A stretch of 64,000 bases of DNA from Schizochytrium sp. TIO01. Its lineage: Eukaryota > Sar > Bigyra > Thraustochytrida > Thraustochytriidae. The stretch lies in the NCBI GenBank assembly GCA_004764695.1, contig SMSO01000035.1, positions 4,593,040 to 4,657,039 of the forward strand, in the 5' to 3' direction. A model generated the notes under the pieces. The model was not told where the DNA came from, ran no database searches, and was given only the letters and a program-made list of their open reading frames with translations. Position numbers and translations under genes: made by a program. Each line of letters opens with the position of its first letter. Position 1 is the stretch's first letter. Positions 53,428 through 64,000 of the stretch are shown one piece after another.

Positions 53428-54259
53428 GTAATAATACATTGAGCGAGGCTTTCAGTGGCAATGACCTCGTCAGTGTTTCCTTTCGCGACCCGTTCTTTTG
53501 GGAGCGTGGCGTGGAGACTAATCATTATACATTTGCAACAACCAACCACGAAGGCAATCTACACCATCCCATGCAATGAGAGGAGAAATGGTGAAAAAAA
53601 AATATCATTATAGCTGAAGAACGAAATCTCCGATTAACTGATGCCTTACTTCGTTCGTTTGTTTGTTTTTGTTTACTTTTCTTGAACGTAGAACTGTTCT
53701 TTGGACATAACATTTTATAGCCCAGTACATGCCACATAGCCCCCCCCCCCAAAAAAAAAGGATACACAGATTTTCTAAAAATGTAGCTAGGGCTATAGCT
53801 TGTCGTCTAAAACGACATACTCGTGTTGGAGCTGCCAGACAGAACTTGTTTCAAATTATATAACACTAACTTCCCTGCTTTATAGGAGGTTGATAAACTC
53901 CGCCTCCATCTCGCCCAAAAATAAACGAATGTTCTGGCAGGAAAGAGAGTGCAAAGTAAACGAAAGATAGGCCAAGGCACGATGTTCTGGCAGAAAGAGA
54001 GTGTCAAACATTGCAAAGTAAACGAAAGATAGGCCAAGGCCCAATGTTCTGGCAGGAAGAGAGTGGCATACATTGCAAAACGCTTCGAAGTGCTAAACAT
54101 GCCCCTAATAGACTACTAGGAGCTTCATTTTTGGGAGTGGTAGTTGAGTTTTTTAAAAAAGAAAAGAAAAACAGCTTTGAAAGTTTTAGAAAACTCGTTC
54201 CTTGTCTTCACGTCCAAAACCATAATCGCAACCTCTCATTTAGGTGACAGAACGCAACC
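53428..54259. other. Intergenic region with tandem repeats
   Basis: 0.83 kb between two plus-strand genes. It holds a C10-A9 homopolymer junction at about 53740-53758 and the 53/62-bp tandem repeat at 53931-54089, just upstream of RAD1. Confidence 0.6.
53931..54089. repeat. Tandem repeat, three copies of a 53-62 bp unit
   Basis: Units begin GTTCTGGCAG at 53931, 53984 and 54046. Each continues AAAGAGAGTG; the first two then share AAAGTAAACGAAAGATAGGC. The second and third carry CA(A/T)ACATTGC, which the first lacks. The third breaks off after ATTGCAAAACG. Confidence 0.9.
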
Positions 54260-55339
54260 ATGTCTCAAACACGAGGAGGAGTTCGAGGAAGCACGCAGCA
54301 GAGCGAACAGACGCACCGCAATGCCCCAGCGTTCCGTGCGACCCTGGGCAGCGCCCAGGTGCTATACACGACGCTCAAGGGCATCTCCAACGGGAAGAAG
54401 GATCAGCATGCGAACTGTGAGATCGACGCGCAAGGTTTGCAGTTTGTAGTCACAGATAAATCACTTGCCGCACAGGGCCTTGCAAGCCTGAGCAGTAAGC
54501 TCTTCGAGGTATGGGATCTTTGTGGAAATGCTTCGATGAGCTTTCGAATTAATCTCACAGTGCTTCTGCAGTGCTTAGGTCTGCTAGGCAAAGAACTCAC
54601 AGACACAATGCTAAAATTGACGTATTACGATGAGGAAGAGTACTTTAACCTACACCTTTTAGAGGGCCGCGTTGTTACAGAATGCAAGATTAGAACACTT
54701 TTTGACGAGTCTCGGCCCGATGGCCCAGTAGAGCTCGACAACGAAACCACATCCCAGAGAACCGAGACCAGTACCCGCAGCCGCGCACGAGCAGACTTCC
54801 AGGCAAACTTTCGCAACTTTCCAACGGTAAACCGTATGATTGTGAAGTCGTCTCAGCTTCGAGATGCCTTTGCAGAGCTTGGTGAGCTTGCAGGTGCTGC
54901 TACGGTCTCGGTGCTCATGTCCCCACAGAAACCATTTTTTAGGCTATCTGCAGACGGCCAGCTGGCCAGCTGCAGCGTTGATTTTCCGCAAGGAGATGAA
55001 TCGTTTTCTAGCATGAAGTGTGAAGAGCACAAGGTTTGCACATACCGTGCCTCACTCGTCCAGTTAGCCGGCAGGGCATTGCAGTTTGCAGATAAGACTT
55101 GTTTGCGCATGAATAAACAAGGAACACTGGCTTTACAGCATTTACTCGTGCAAAACGATGGGGTCAAATCCTATGTGGAGTTTTACATTTTATCCGATGC
55201 TGCCGAACTTGAGTCTCTGTCTGACGCAGATGATGAAGATGAGGATGATGACAATCAAGAGCGTGAGCATGAAGATGAGCCGGCTTCTACTTTACGAGTC
55301 GACCAATCTCAAGAAGATGACAATGACTCTCTCTCTTAA
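54260..55339 (+). CDS. RAD1: RAD1 checkpoint clamp subunit (9-1-1 complex)
   Basis: A 359-residue PCNA-fold protein. RAD1 joins RAD9 and HUS1 in the ring loaded at damaged DNA to activate the ATR checkpoint in the nucleus. Recognisable blocks are ANCEIDAQGLQFVVTDKSLAAQ near residue 50; the central MIVKSSQLRDAFAELGEL, cf. human VIKSSEFLREAFSELD; VSVLMSPQKPFFRLSADG, cf. ITMSPDKPYFRLSTFG; and near the end LRMNKQGTLALQHLLVQNDG followed by VEFYIL. A linker (about 155-185) and an acidic tail (about 325-359, rich in Asp and Glu) are extra to the fold. The ATG at 54260 follows CTCTCATTTAG, which resembles a 3' splice site. Confidence 0.93.
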   Translation: MSQTRGGVRGSTQQSEQTHRNAPAFRATLGSAQVLYTTLKGISNGKKDQHANCEIDAQGLQFVVTDKSLAAQGLASLSSKLFEVWDLCGNASMSFRINLTVLLQCLGLLGKELTDTMLKLTYYDEEEYFNLHLLEGRVVTECKIRTLFDESRPDGPVELDNETTSQRTETSTRSRARADFQANFRNFPTVNRMIVKSSQLRDAFAELGELAGAATVSVLMSPQKPFFRLSADGQLASCSVDFPQGDESFSSMKCEEHKVCTYRASLVQLAGRALQFADKTCLRMNKQGTLALQHLLVQNDGVKSYVEFYILSDAAELESLSDADDEDEDDDNQEREHEDEPASTLRVDQSQEDDNDSLS

Positions 55340-56099
55340 ATGTCTCTGGAACCTGATCACTTTCTTCCTATCTTCTCGCTGCATCTATTGCCTGTAATCC
55401 TACTTCGTCAATAACCATATGATAATATTCCATATTTGACTTCTCTGTGACTGTTGACAATTACTGACCATGTTTTTGGTACTTAAAGTCGACTGCCTGT
55501 TTTGCGATTTGCTTATTTAGACTTTCTCTGCAGGTTATTTGTTACTAATTATGTCCATCTAATGCATCTTGCTTACACCGTACACATGCCACTGCAACCA
55601 CAAGTAACCTTCAGCGGTGAGATCACGATGAAAGTTTACTGTTCCTTTGCTTTAAGCCTTCACATAATATACTATGTAACTGAAAATTCCATTCAATTTT
55701 GTCATCCGAGCTACACGAGAAACCCATGGTTCAAACATGTCTCTTCTGCCAGCATCTACGTCACACAGAAGACTTTTGGTTCAAAGTTCTTCCTTTCTGC
55801 TGACAAACAAACAAGTCACAGTGGAGATCTCCCTCTACTCTGTTAACATCCATGTTCCAGCGGATATCTCAATTTAACTTCATTTAGTCTGTCTATCCTT
55901 TTACTCCAGGGCATATTTGCATGTAAGAGTCAAGTATCAAGCAAAAGAAATATTCATTCACGACAATGAATCATCAATGATGCACGCATGTGTCAAATTT
56001 CACAAGAGAGATAGTTTTTGCTAAATTTGTTTGTTAGTTTTGCTTGTATGTAGGATGGGTTGGTTGATTAGTTGATTGGTATTAGGAACAATAATTCTC
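55340..56099. other. Intergenic region between convergent genes
   Basis: AT-rich 3' flanks of RAD1 (+) and RPN7 (-). No gene is visible; a 114-codon frame at 55.5 kb begins at TTG and has no recognisable content. Confidence 0.6.
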
Positions 56100-57389
56100 T
56101 TAGACATTGATGGCGCGGGAGAGGAGCTGTACCCTGTTGAGAAGCACATCACCCTGCTTAATGACGCTCTGGTAGCGGGCGTTGGTCTCATTGGGCTGGC
56201 TAGACTCAATAACGCCGCCAACCTTGTCAATCTTTGCATTCAAGCGGCGCGAGGAAATGAAGTGGGAAAGCTCTGTGTCAAGGAATTCTGTGGAGATGCC
56301 GAATGACTTTGCCATGGAGCTGATGGTTACACTCTTGTAAGACTCAAGAAACTGCTGGTATGCCTTAATGCGCACCTCGCGAAAAAACCAATCCTTGTGC
56401 TTGGCAATGTATCGGTCTGTACACAGGCGTTGGTTGAGCTTAACGAGGGATGCAAAGAAACCTTTGTAGTCACACTCGTGCAGAGTGTTCATGAACTCCT
56501 GGAGGTTGTCCACGTCGCGTACAACAGCCAGGACCTCCGGCGAGTCGATGACCTTCTTTTTGAAGTCCACACGTCCTAGCGCCAGGATGCTCGTAACCAC
56601 CGTGTAGAAGATGAAGGTCTCGTACGGGAAGAGCTCAGAGCTCGTGAAGGTGGCCACTGCTGAAAGAAAGTCCTCTGCAGCCTTGTTGAAGTCCCTCGAC
56701 GCCATGTGGTACAGTCCCCGGTATACCTTAAGTCTGTTGCGGCGGTCCCAGTCGCCACCCTTCTCCAGGAGCCTCTCGGCCTCATCGAGGTTGGTCTTGA
56801 CAAGCGTGTAGTCTCCCCAGAAAAATCCGAGGATAGCCTTTCGCAACACCACATCGATGAGCTGACCAGTTGACATGGACTTAAGGCTTGCTACTTCATC
56901 ATATGAGGCAAGAGCATCCTCCTTTGAGGCTGTGCGCGACTTGAACTTGGCGATCTTGAGCAAGGCCTCCATGACCTCGATCTCACCATGATTCTCCTCG
57001 GCGTCGCGCTTGAGATCCTCCAAGCGGTCGAGCTCGCGTTCGTTGGCGCGGTCCATAGCGGCTACAATTTTCTCATCCATAATAAGGTTTCCCTCGGAGC
57101 ATGCATTCCTATAGTAGACGGCCATGCGCTCGCGCTCAAGGCGCTCCATGAGGGCATCTGCCACGTCGTTGCGATGAGGAACCAGATCGGCGCTGCATTC
57201 GAACATAAAGCGGAGCTCGGCAACTTCCATTCCCACGTCTTGGCCCTCGTCCTCATCAGGACTAGGGGGCTCGGCCGTGGGCACAGCGTGGACTACGCTG
57301 GCAGCCTGCTCCTCGACGTCCATGGCGTCATTTCCGCCTTGGCCTTCATCAGGCCGCTTCTTCGACTTGCGCTTAAGGAGGCCAAACAT
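56100..57389 (-). CDS. RPN7: 26S proteasome lid subunit RPN7 (PSMD6)
   Basis: A 429-residue subunit of the proteasome regulatory lid. A basic then acidic N-terminal extension (1-50) is followed by the RPN7 helical repeats (about 60-250), for example DRANERELDRLEDLKRDAEENHGEIEVMEA and KVYRGLYHMASRDFNKAAEDF. A PCI domain follows (about 255-400): SELFPYETFIFYTVVTSILAL, ARVDF-like GRVDFKKKVIDSPEVL, SYKSVTISSMAKSFGIS, FLDTELSHFISSRRLNAKIDKVGGVIE. The final helix (VIKQGDVLLNRVQLLSRAINV) is the one that joins the lid helical bundle. Length is slightly more than human PSMD6 (389), due to the N-terminal extension. The start is a clear ATG. Confidence 0.95.
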   Translation of the reverse strand: MFGLLKRKSKKRPDEGQGGNDAMDVEEQAASVVHAVPTAEPPSPDEDEGQDVGMEVAELRFMFECSADLVPHRNDVADALMERLERERMAVYYRNACSEGNLIMDEKIVAAMDRANERELDRLEDLKRDAEENHGEIEVMEALLKIAKFKSRTASKEDALASYDEVASLKSMSTGQLIDVVLRKAILGFFWGDYTLVKTNLDEAERLLEKGGDWDRRNRLKVYRGLYHMASRDFNKAAEDFLSAVATFTSSELFPYETFIFYTVVTSILALGRVDFKKKVIDSPEVLAVVRDVDNLQEFMNTLHECDYKGFFASLVKLNQRLCTDRYIAKHKDWFFREVRIKAYQQFLESYKSVTISSMAKSFGISTEFLDTELSHFISSRRLNAKIDKVGGVIESSQPNETNARYQSVIKQGDVLLNRVQLLSRAINV

Positions 57390-58551
57390 TGTCTCGAGGC
57401 GGAGGGAACGCTCTGCTGCTGATGCTGCTTCTGCGTGTGACGAAGCGTAAGCGACCGGAGGACGCTAAGCTTTCGGGGTCTGGGGCTCAAGCTTTCTTCG
57501 TAGCTATCTATGCTTATGTTTGCTTTGGCTTCTTTCGTCTTCGTCGTCGTTCTCTGTATTTATCAGGATTCTCCTCCTTTTTCTTTGATTGGGGATCATA
57601 AAATGATATGGGAAAAGGCACATTTCTATTATAATCTTTAAGTTTTATACAAATCCTTTCTGAGGCCAGTCCCGTTGGAGTTCAATATTGAGGCCAGCTT
57701 CGTAAACCTTCTCTTTGGTCTTCACGCGTTGCTGATCGTCGATCGATGCGCTCTTTGATGCTTGCTTTCTGTCCTATTAAAATACACGTCCGAAAAGCGA
57801 TTCAATACGCTCATTCTTTCAATCAAAAGAAAAAGCAGCGTAACAGTCTTGCAGTAGGAGTTCATACCTATTCGTTAGGAGTGGGAGGGAAGAGAGCGAA
57901 CTTCGTCCAACGGCGAAGAGTCTTATGGGAGAAACACGCAATCTTTGGTATGCTTTTAAGTGTAACGAACAAGGTGTATTAAAGCTGTCTAATAGGACTA
58001 GGGGTTAGTTGAGGCATTGTGAAAAGACGAATGACTTGAAGATAAACACATGAACTTGGATTCTAGGCATGCTCCAGACTGCAGCACCATGGATGAATTT
58101 AAATGTCTCTGCCAGAATCCGCCAATTTAGGCTGTTGCTAAAATTGTCGAACTTAGATTTACGCTCCCAAGTGCTGAGGAGTAATAATTATGGTGACAGT
58201 GAATTATTTATCTATCAGCTACCTATGTAGAGCTAGAGTAGTCTCACTGAAGTCTCCACGGCTGGCCGCAAATCTTTTCTCAGCTACCAGGCTATAAACC
58301 CATGCACGGATCATTTGATATACGCAGTCTACATGCAGATTGGCATGCTCTATGGAAAACTTGAGCTTGTAGCGAAGACCGTCCACTCTGAGGTAAAAGT
58401 CTAGCAAGTCACATTTGGTTGCCACTTCAATATATTATCAGGTGTAGCGTTATTACTATTACAATTACAACATTTATAGCAGTATAATTATTGTTATGTA
58501 CACCAAAATAGCTAATAATACAAAGCAAAACGCGATCAGAGAGTCGAGACG
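57390..58551. other. Divergent intergenic region, no gene seen
   Basis: 1.16 kb between RPN7 and the secreted orphan. GC-richer next to RPN7, AT-rich afterwards. I recognise no element. Confidence 0.55.
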
Positions 58552-59508
58552 ATGTGGACTTTGCGGCTAGCGGCTGCGTTCGCAGCGCTGGCAGCTGTGT
58601 TGTCACCAACATTGGCGTGCATGCCAGCAGACAGCGACGGCTCTGTGGAGATTGGCTCGACGACCTACGTGTGTTTGGTGAGAGATAACTCCGAGTACCT
58701 GCCGTCGAAACCGAGGGCAGATCGCTACTCGAGGTTCACGGTGTCTGGGTGTAAGTTCTGCGCTGTGGCGCGCGGGAAGTGAGAGCTTCTTCGCGGACTT
58801 TGATGAGGAATCTGAGGTTTCATGTACTGACGCACGTTAATTGGTTCATGCTTTTAAAAATATTCTCTCTGCTGGATGCTAACTTTGATGAACTCGGTTT
58901 GGCTTTCAATCGTGTCTGCGATGGACGTAAAACCTTACGTTTGCTTTTTTTTGGACTACCCAAATTGCATGAACGAACTTTTTTTAATTTTCTGGGATAA
59001 CATTGCAGCCTACGAACGCAACCAAGATTCCTGTAGAGATGAACTTTTTCATATCGAAAGTATGGGAGTCACATCTAGCTTCCGGAAGCGTTACTGCACA
59101 ATAAATGATGACGGAGACATTTTGTACTTCCCGATCCTCACAGCCATCATTACTGTGGATGAGAGTGGTGTTACTGATATTTCTTGGGATGATGGCTGCT
59201 ATTTTACTGACAGCAGTGTTTCCGACAGTGTGCAAGTATGCGTACCGAATGCGTATAGCTCAAACTCGACTGGTGCGATTGATTCTGTGCCTGAGCCTGC
59301 AGAAGGATACGACACTGCATTAACCTCAGAAACCTGCGAAGGCGAACCTGACGGTTTTTGCGACCTTGCCGTCTATGTTGCCTGGACTGGAAAGGACGTC
59401 AATGGTCGCTACATGGGCAGTGGTGGTCGGCGTTTTAGCGTATACCGCGATTATGATTTGCAGACACAGTATGATGCAATGCGCCTTTTTCTATTGAACG
59501 AAAAGTAA
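58552..59508 (+). CDS. Secreted protein of unknown function (two exons)
   Basis: Exon 1 is 58552-58750 and exon 2 is 59009-59508; joined they give 232 residues. The donor is GTAAGT (58751-58756) and the acceptor CATTGCAG (to 59008). The join restores one frame: exon 1 ends with one base of a Ser codon that exon 2 completes. Residues 1-22 are a strong signal peptide (MWTLRLAAAFAALAAVLSPTLA). The mature part has about ten Cys, one Asn-X-Ser/Thr site (NSTG), no second membrane segment, and ends MRLFLLNEK without a retention signal. I recognise no family. A secreted, disulfide-stabilised protein is the most one can say. Read without splicing, both parts would look like separate small frames. Confidence 0.75.
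58751..59008 (+). other. Spliceosomal intron (258 bp) in the secreted orphan
   Basis: GTAAGT donor, CATTGCAG acceptor, with TACTGAC and TGCTAAC branch-point candidates inside. Removal joins the signal-peptide exon to the Cys-rich exon in frame. Confidence 0.75.
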
Positions 59509-60315
59509 AGGAACACATGCAATGAGGATCACTATGTACTACTACGACCATCCATAAACACATTCTGCAAATTTCTCCTGAAATTCCTGGACCCAGCTGT
59601 AAACGGGTAATTTTAAATTCCTACCGCTGCTATCCTCCTCATTGGTGGGCCATCGTTAATTTTGTGTAACAACATAGAGACTGGCCTAGTAACGAAAATT
59701 ATGCAGCTCCATCATATGCGATTTATGTCTAAACTTCTTTTCTTTTTTTCTTTTGGTTTTACTTGCTTTTTGTTGTAAACAGGTGTAGTCAGCCCTTTGT
59801 TTCTGCATCAGATTAGGATAGAGAGAAAAAGTGGTAAAAGTTGCGTCGTACGTGTATGTTACTAAACCCGCAGCCGTGAATCTTCTTCTGGGTGTGTGTT
59901 GAATCTCTTCATATGCGGTGCTATGAGTAGTGAACATTTCAAAGATTTGCCTTTTGCAAGAACAGGAACTTGTTTTAAAAAAGAATAAACCAAGCAGTCA
60001 TGTTTCTAGGGACGATCAACAGACCTGGATGCAAATTTTCAATGAGAACAAAAGCTCAAATCTTACTTTTTCAATTCGCCCTTATAAAAGATACTGAATA
60101 AAGCAGGATGATGACCGAAAAAACAAACAAAAACGAATATAACAAACATGGTGTAGTTAACAATAAGAATGTTTAATTGGGCTCAATTTGGTAATGTACG
60201 GGCAACTTGAATGACAGCCTTGTCAAGTTTGGAATATTTATATTAAGAGAACAAAAATAGAACGCAGCACTTCTTTTAACAATGTCTGCGTGACCAACTT
60301 CCCTTCATGGCTAGC
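59509..60315. other. Intergenic region between convergent genes
   Basis: AT-rich 3' flanks of the secreted orphan (+) and the first AEC transporter (-). No gene is visible. Confidence 0.6.
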
Positions 60316-61907
60316 TTACGAGTCAGCATTGTCAATAATGGTTAAAGCAAGAAAACAATACATTGTCATAGTAAAGATCCCAACGAGGTATTGATTCACC
60401 ATACCAAGACTTATAATCTGACCTTGCTCAGGAGGCGCGAGAAGCGCAGTTAGGTTTGCAGAAGGCACAAAAGTTTCGTAGAACCTATGTTGTAAAGATG
60501 TTGTGTGTCAGGTTAGTATACTGTTTATTCTTATGAGCAGAGCTGAGGTTCTGTATGTTTAACTTACAATATAAGCATCATTAGTTGGTCTTTGGGGAAA
60601 AGATCAAAAGTGAGGTAAAGTACTGCATAGCATGCCCCTGGAATGATGAGAATTCGACCAAAAACAAAAAATGCCAACGTTCGTCGTGAGATTCCCATAG
60701 TTTCTTCATCCCCACCAAGAATTTCACTCCAGCGGGTCTTAGTAAGTTTGACTCCAATCAGTGTCGAAAGTGCAATAGTAACTACAGAAACGAGACCCGG
60801 GGCAATCATACGGAGAGTACTGACAAATGGTGTTGCGAATGAATTGTTGCTAAATACAAAAGTTTGAAGCGGAGTAATCAGTGCAATGACAATCGCAATC
60901 ATTTGTGACGAGACAACTGGATCTATCATTGCACCCAGTAAAAGCCGGCCTTTGCGCTTCCACGTTGACTTTTTAGAAGACATTTTTTTATCAATTGTGG
61001 TACCCCCTTCTTCAATATGAACAGTTGTCTCTGTATTTGGTAACTTGGAAAATTCTGCGGAGGAAATAGGGGTTCTAGATACTTGATCCCCAGTCGGGGT
61101 GTCACTTGCAGAAACAACAACGTTCTCCTCCTGTGCTGTTCCATTGTTGGTTTCTGAAATATTGTGCATAGCGTGTGCCCTATCGGACATTGGCTCCGAA
61201 GTTTGCTGTTGATGAACAGTGTGAATGGTTGGAGTAACATCTTCTATAGCTGGACCATGTCCGTCCTTGACATATTGATTATTTTCCAGCCTGATATCCT
61301 GTACTTGTGTCTCATCATGCGCTTTTTCAAAAGGTGCACCTGCCTCAGCCGTCGTTGACACCGGAACTTCGGTCTCTTCACCTTTGACAAGAGCTGCAGC
61401 GATAAAGAACATGATTGTAGGGATGATCGTGTATATAAAGAGGTAAACTTCTCCCTTTTCAGTACACTCAGAGGTTGTGTAAAACTCGCCACTGCCATCA
61501 GGCTTTGGTATACTGCTCGCTGCACACACGGCAGAGTTAAAAGCAAGAGGCAGAGCTGTAATGTTGGGGAAAGTCATAGCAAAGACAAACCAGTTTCGAA
61601 AACTCTTTGTAGGCCGAGCTAAAGGAACAAGTAGTATACCAAGGATACAGTTGAAAACCATAACCACAGCGCCCATCATGAGTAAAACCCAGACTTCCTG
61701 CAGAACATCAATTGTGATACCCTCACCGAGTCGTACAAATTTAATTGCGGGAATATAAATGAACTTTGCAAGCCATGATAAAGTCTTGGTGGCCTTTGCA
61801 TCAAGCCATCCACGATGCACAGCGTAGGAACCACCTCCAAGAATGAGAAAAATTGGTAGTACAGCCTTGACGCTCGCCCACATAAGATCTAATACGCTAG
61901 CCGTCAT
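60316..61907 (-). CDS. Auxin-efflux-carrier (AEC/PIN-like) family membrane transporter, two exons
   Basis: Exon 1 is 61907-60568 and exon 2 is 60484-60316 on the minus strand, giving 502 residues. The N-terminal half has about five membrane helices (13-30, 44-60, 72-97, 104-124, 155-175), with FPNITALPLAF (113-123), the NxxxxPLA signature of AEC transporters. A polar loop of about 140 residues (177-318) separates it from the C-terminal helices (322-350, 365-388, 408-432), which contain ATPFVSTLRMIAPGLVSVVTI. Exon 2 adds the last helices (NQYLVGIFTMTMYCFLAL). AEC proteins move organic anions or, in plants, auxin. In algae and protists the substrate is generally unknown. Without exon 2 the open frame would stop at the intron and lose the final helix pair. 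Confidence 0.9.
60485..60567 (-). other. Spliceosomal intron (83 bp) in AEC transporter 1
   Basis: Donor GTAAGT directly after the last Leu codon fragment, acceptor AACATAG, and a perfect TACTAAC branch point about 30 bases before the acceptor. The intron falls between bases 2 and 3 of a codon. Confidence 0.9.
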
Positions 61908-63309
61908 TTTCTAAGTTATCTATTCGATCTCAATAGAGAGACCTACTGCCTGTGTGATTTGGTTTGCATTATGGATTTGCCTGCATTTCGGGATTCGGGC
62001 TTTAATGCTGCATTCCCGTGGAAAAATCTTCCAGCCTTTTATGTGCACCCTGAATCCTAACAGAAATTATTTTACCTTTTTCTTTTACTTTTTCTTCTTA
62101 TCATTTGAAATAGTTGGTACAAAATATTACTCTTTCTTTCTACAGTCTTCGTGTCTTGAAAAGTACCAGTATGATCTAAAACTTTTAGTACTAGTCAAAT
62201 AGTAGTAGCAGGTACCTACCCGAAACTGCGCTTTTGATACTGATAAGCACTTTTTAAAATTTAAATAACGTAGAAAAAGAAGAAAAGGAAAAGCTGTCTC
62301 CTTCAACAGCTTCCTGCTATGCCTTGTACAACTGTTTGCGAAGGAACTTGAGAGAACCGACACTATATAGCTGGGTCGCAACTAGAGATTCGCATGGTGA
62401 TTAATTGGTGCACCCTAAATACGATCGTTTGATATTCTACTCTCACTACTATATATTTCTATCAATTTTTTCACTTGGGTTAAAAACTCAAGCCAAAACA
62501 TATTCCTCCTCGCCATGATATGGCGCTCCTCCGGTACTACCTAGGTAGCACAAGTATATACCGTACTCTGCCTTGCGACGCAAACATGATATTGGATGAT
62601 CTATATGCCGTAAGCCGTTGTAATATCGTTGGCGCATAGGTACATGAAGGTTGTCTACAGGGTGCCAAGAGAAGATGCAGTCGGTTGCAATCATTTTATT
62701 TTGTGAGCCCAGTTGTTACTTTGAGTATATGCCACAAAGCAAAACTCTGTGCTGGTGAAATGTCAGTCTGTAAAAGGCTGCCATGAGAACTTCAATCCTG
62801 ACACAGGGACCTGTCAGCGATCTGGGAATTTTGTAACCATGACTGTATTTTTTAAATTAAAAATTCTTAATTTTCTAGTTCTAACCAAGAAAAGTTTTGA
62901 TACAGTAAAATCTGTATCGCATGTGCAGTTTCCCAAGAGAAGCAGGGAGGCTCAACACTGCTCGTATTGCAGAATATCATAGTACCCACTAAATTGAGAA
63001 GAAATGTTCGAGTGCGCAGCCTTTGACAAGTACGTGCGTACATTGTGAGTGATTTTGCTTTCTAGATATTTTTATGGGCGAAAAGGGGGTGGTGGTGATA
63101 TCATCGTTTCGAAACTTTTGAAATTCATCTCTTAAAACCAGTCCGATACATCCATTGTTATAAATCACGGGCCAAAATGAGTAGTTTAACATTTTACAAG
63201 ATTTGAATGAAAAAGAGCTTCGAGAAGTGCCGTGGCAACGCAGACATGACATGTATTTATAGCTACCGTGAGGAGGAGAAGCTAAATTCTACTACCAGGG
63301 TATCCTTTT
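61908..63309. other. Intergenic region between tandem AEC genes
   Basis: 1.4 kb, AT-rich. It is the 5' flank of AEC gene 1 and the 3' flank of AEC gene 2. I see no gene or clear repeat. Confidence 0.6.
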
Positions 63310-64000
63310 TTAATTGTTGCCAACTTGTCGGTCAGTAATGTAAAGTGCAAAGAAGCAGTACATTGTCATACTCAGTATACCAACAAAATACTGATTGATA
63401 AGGCCCAAACTAATGATCTGGCCCTGGTCAGGTGGTGCAATCAGCGCGCACATGTTTGCCGTAGGAACAAACATTTCGAAAAAGCTGTATAGCAATAAAA
63501 GTTATCAATGTTTCAGTAAAAAAAGGAGGGAACGTTAGCAAACGAAGCATTGTGATGGCATGGCGAAGAAACACACAAAGAAACTTACAGAATAATGAGG
63601 AGGATTTGGTTGTCCGGGAAAATGTCAAGAGAAATATACAAGAGTACGTAAGAAATACCCGGGATGATCAGAGTCCGTCCCATTACAAAAACGAAAAGAG
63701 TGCGCCTAGAAATACCCATAACATCTTCATCCCCACCTAGGATTTCACTCCAACGAGTCTTTTTCAGTTTAGTGCCAATCAGAATAGCGAGCGCGATTGT
63801 GACAACCGAAACGAGGCCAGGCTCGATTAAAGTGAGTGTGTTGACAAAAGGCGTAGCAAAGGAGTTTGAGCTAAACATGAAAGTTTGAACGGGCGTAATG
63901 AGAGCTACGATAATGGCAACGATTTGCGAAGAAACAGTAGGGTCAATGATGGCTGCAAAAAAGGCCCAGCCTGTGCGACTATTGCAATATTTTCCAAAGC
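63310..64000 (-). CDS. Second AEC-family transporter, C-terminal part (cut by window edge)
   Basis: A paralogue of the preceding gene. The last exon is 63484-63310 and the preceding exon runs from 63589 to beyond the window end at 64000. The visible protein matches gene 1 over its C-terminal half: AAIIDPTVSSQIVAIIVALI, FSSNSFATPFVNTLTLIEPG, KTRWSEILGGDEDVMGISRRT, then DQGQIISLGLINQYFVGI in the last exon. The intron (63485-63588; GTAAGT donor, ATACAG acceptor, TGCTAAC branch candidate) sits at the same codon and phase as in gene 1. The N-terminal half lies outside the window, so completeness cannot be judged. Tandem duplication is clear. Confidence 0.9.
63485..63588 (-). other. Spliceosomal intron (104 bp) in AEC transporter 2
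   Basis: Donor GTAAGT, acceptor ATACAG. Its position and phase are identical to the intron of gene 1, though the sequence and length differ. Confidence 0.85.

Overview
The window is nuclear DNA of a eukaryotic microbe. The genes are eukaryotic: a fused HIS7, a Miro GTPase, the RAD1 checkpoint clamp subunit, proteasome subunit RPN7, a presequence protease and an ER nucleotide-sugar transporter. Most are single open reading frames. A few carry short GT-AG introns, and one intron has a TACTAAC branch point. Intergenic DNA is long, AT-rich and full of tetranucleotide tracts (CATT, AATC, TATG). My best inference is a thraustochytrid-like stramenopile (Aurantiochytrium, Hondaea or Schizochytrium type). 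This rests on gene style and is not proven.

Layout. 1-8 kb: HIS7, then 5 kb without a convincing gene. 8-22 kb: an Mpo1-like membrane protein, an acyl-CoA-binding/ankyrin protein, a decayed Fanzor/TnpB nuclease gene, Miro, a PH-domain protein and a secreted sulfatase. 22-33.3 kb: an 11 kb stretch without a supported gene, holding microsatellites, minisatellites and possible Copia retrotransposon fossils. 33.3-45 kb: a gene-rich block with a MAPEG-like protein, SLC35B1, a secreted S74-domain protein, the presequence protease, an ER-type SET-domain protein and an LYR/ApaG protein. 45-49.8 kb: gene-poor, with an 84-bp tandem repeat. 49.8-64 kb: an orphan with a mitochondrial-type presequence, glutamate dehydrogenase, RAD1, RPN7, a two-exon secreted orphan and two tandem auxin-efflux-carrier-type (AEC) transporters, the second cut by the window edge.

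The genes do not form a pathway; this is an ordinary eukaryotic neighbourhood. Several products converge on mitochondria (Miro, presequence protease, glutamate dehydrogenase, probably the LYR/ApaG protein and the 49.8 kb orphan). Several use the secretory route (sulfatase, S74 protein, SLC35B1 with a KKEQ tail, SET protein ending RDEL, secreted orphan).

Main points of interest: a frameshifted relic of a eukaryotic RNA-guided nuclease (Fanzor/TnpB) at 11.76-12.22 kb; a SET-domain methyltransferase with both a signal peptide and a C-terminal RDEL; and a secreted protein with an intact phage-type S74 Ser-Lys self-cleavage dyad. Start codons were placed at ATG. For several genes the longest open frame begins at TTG or GTG, so I chose the first in-frame ATG.
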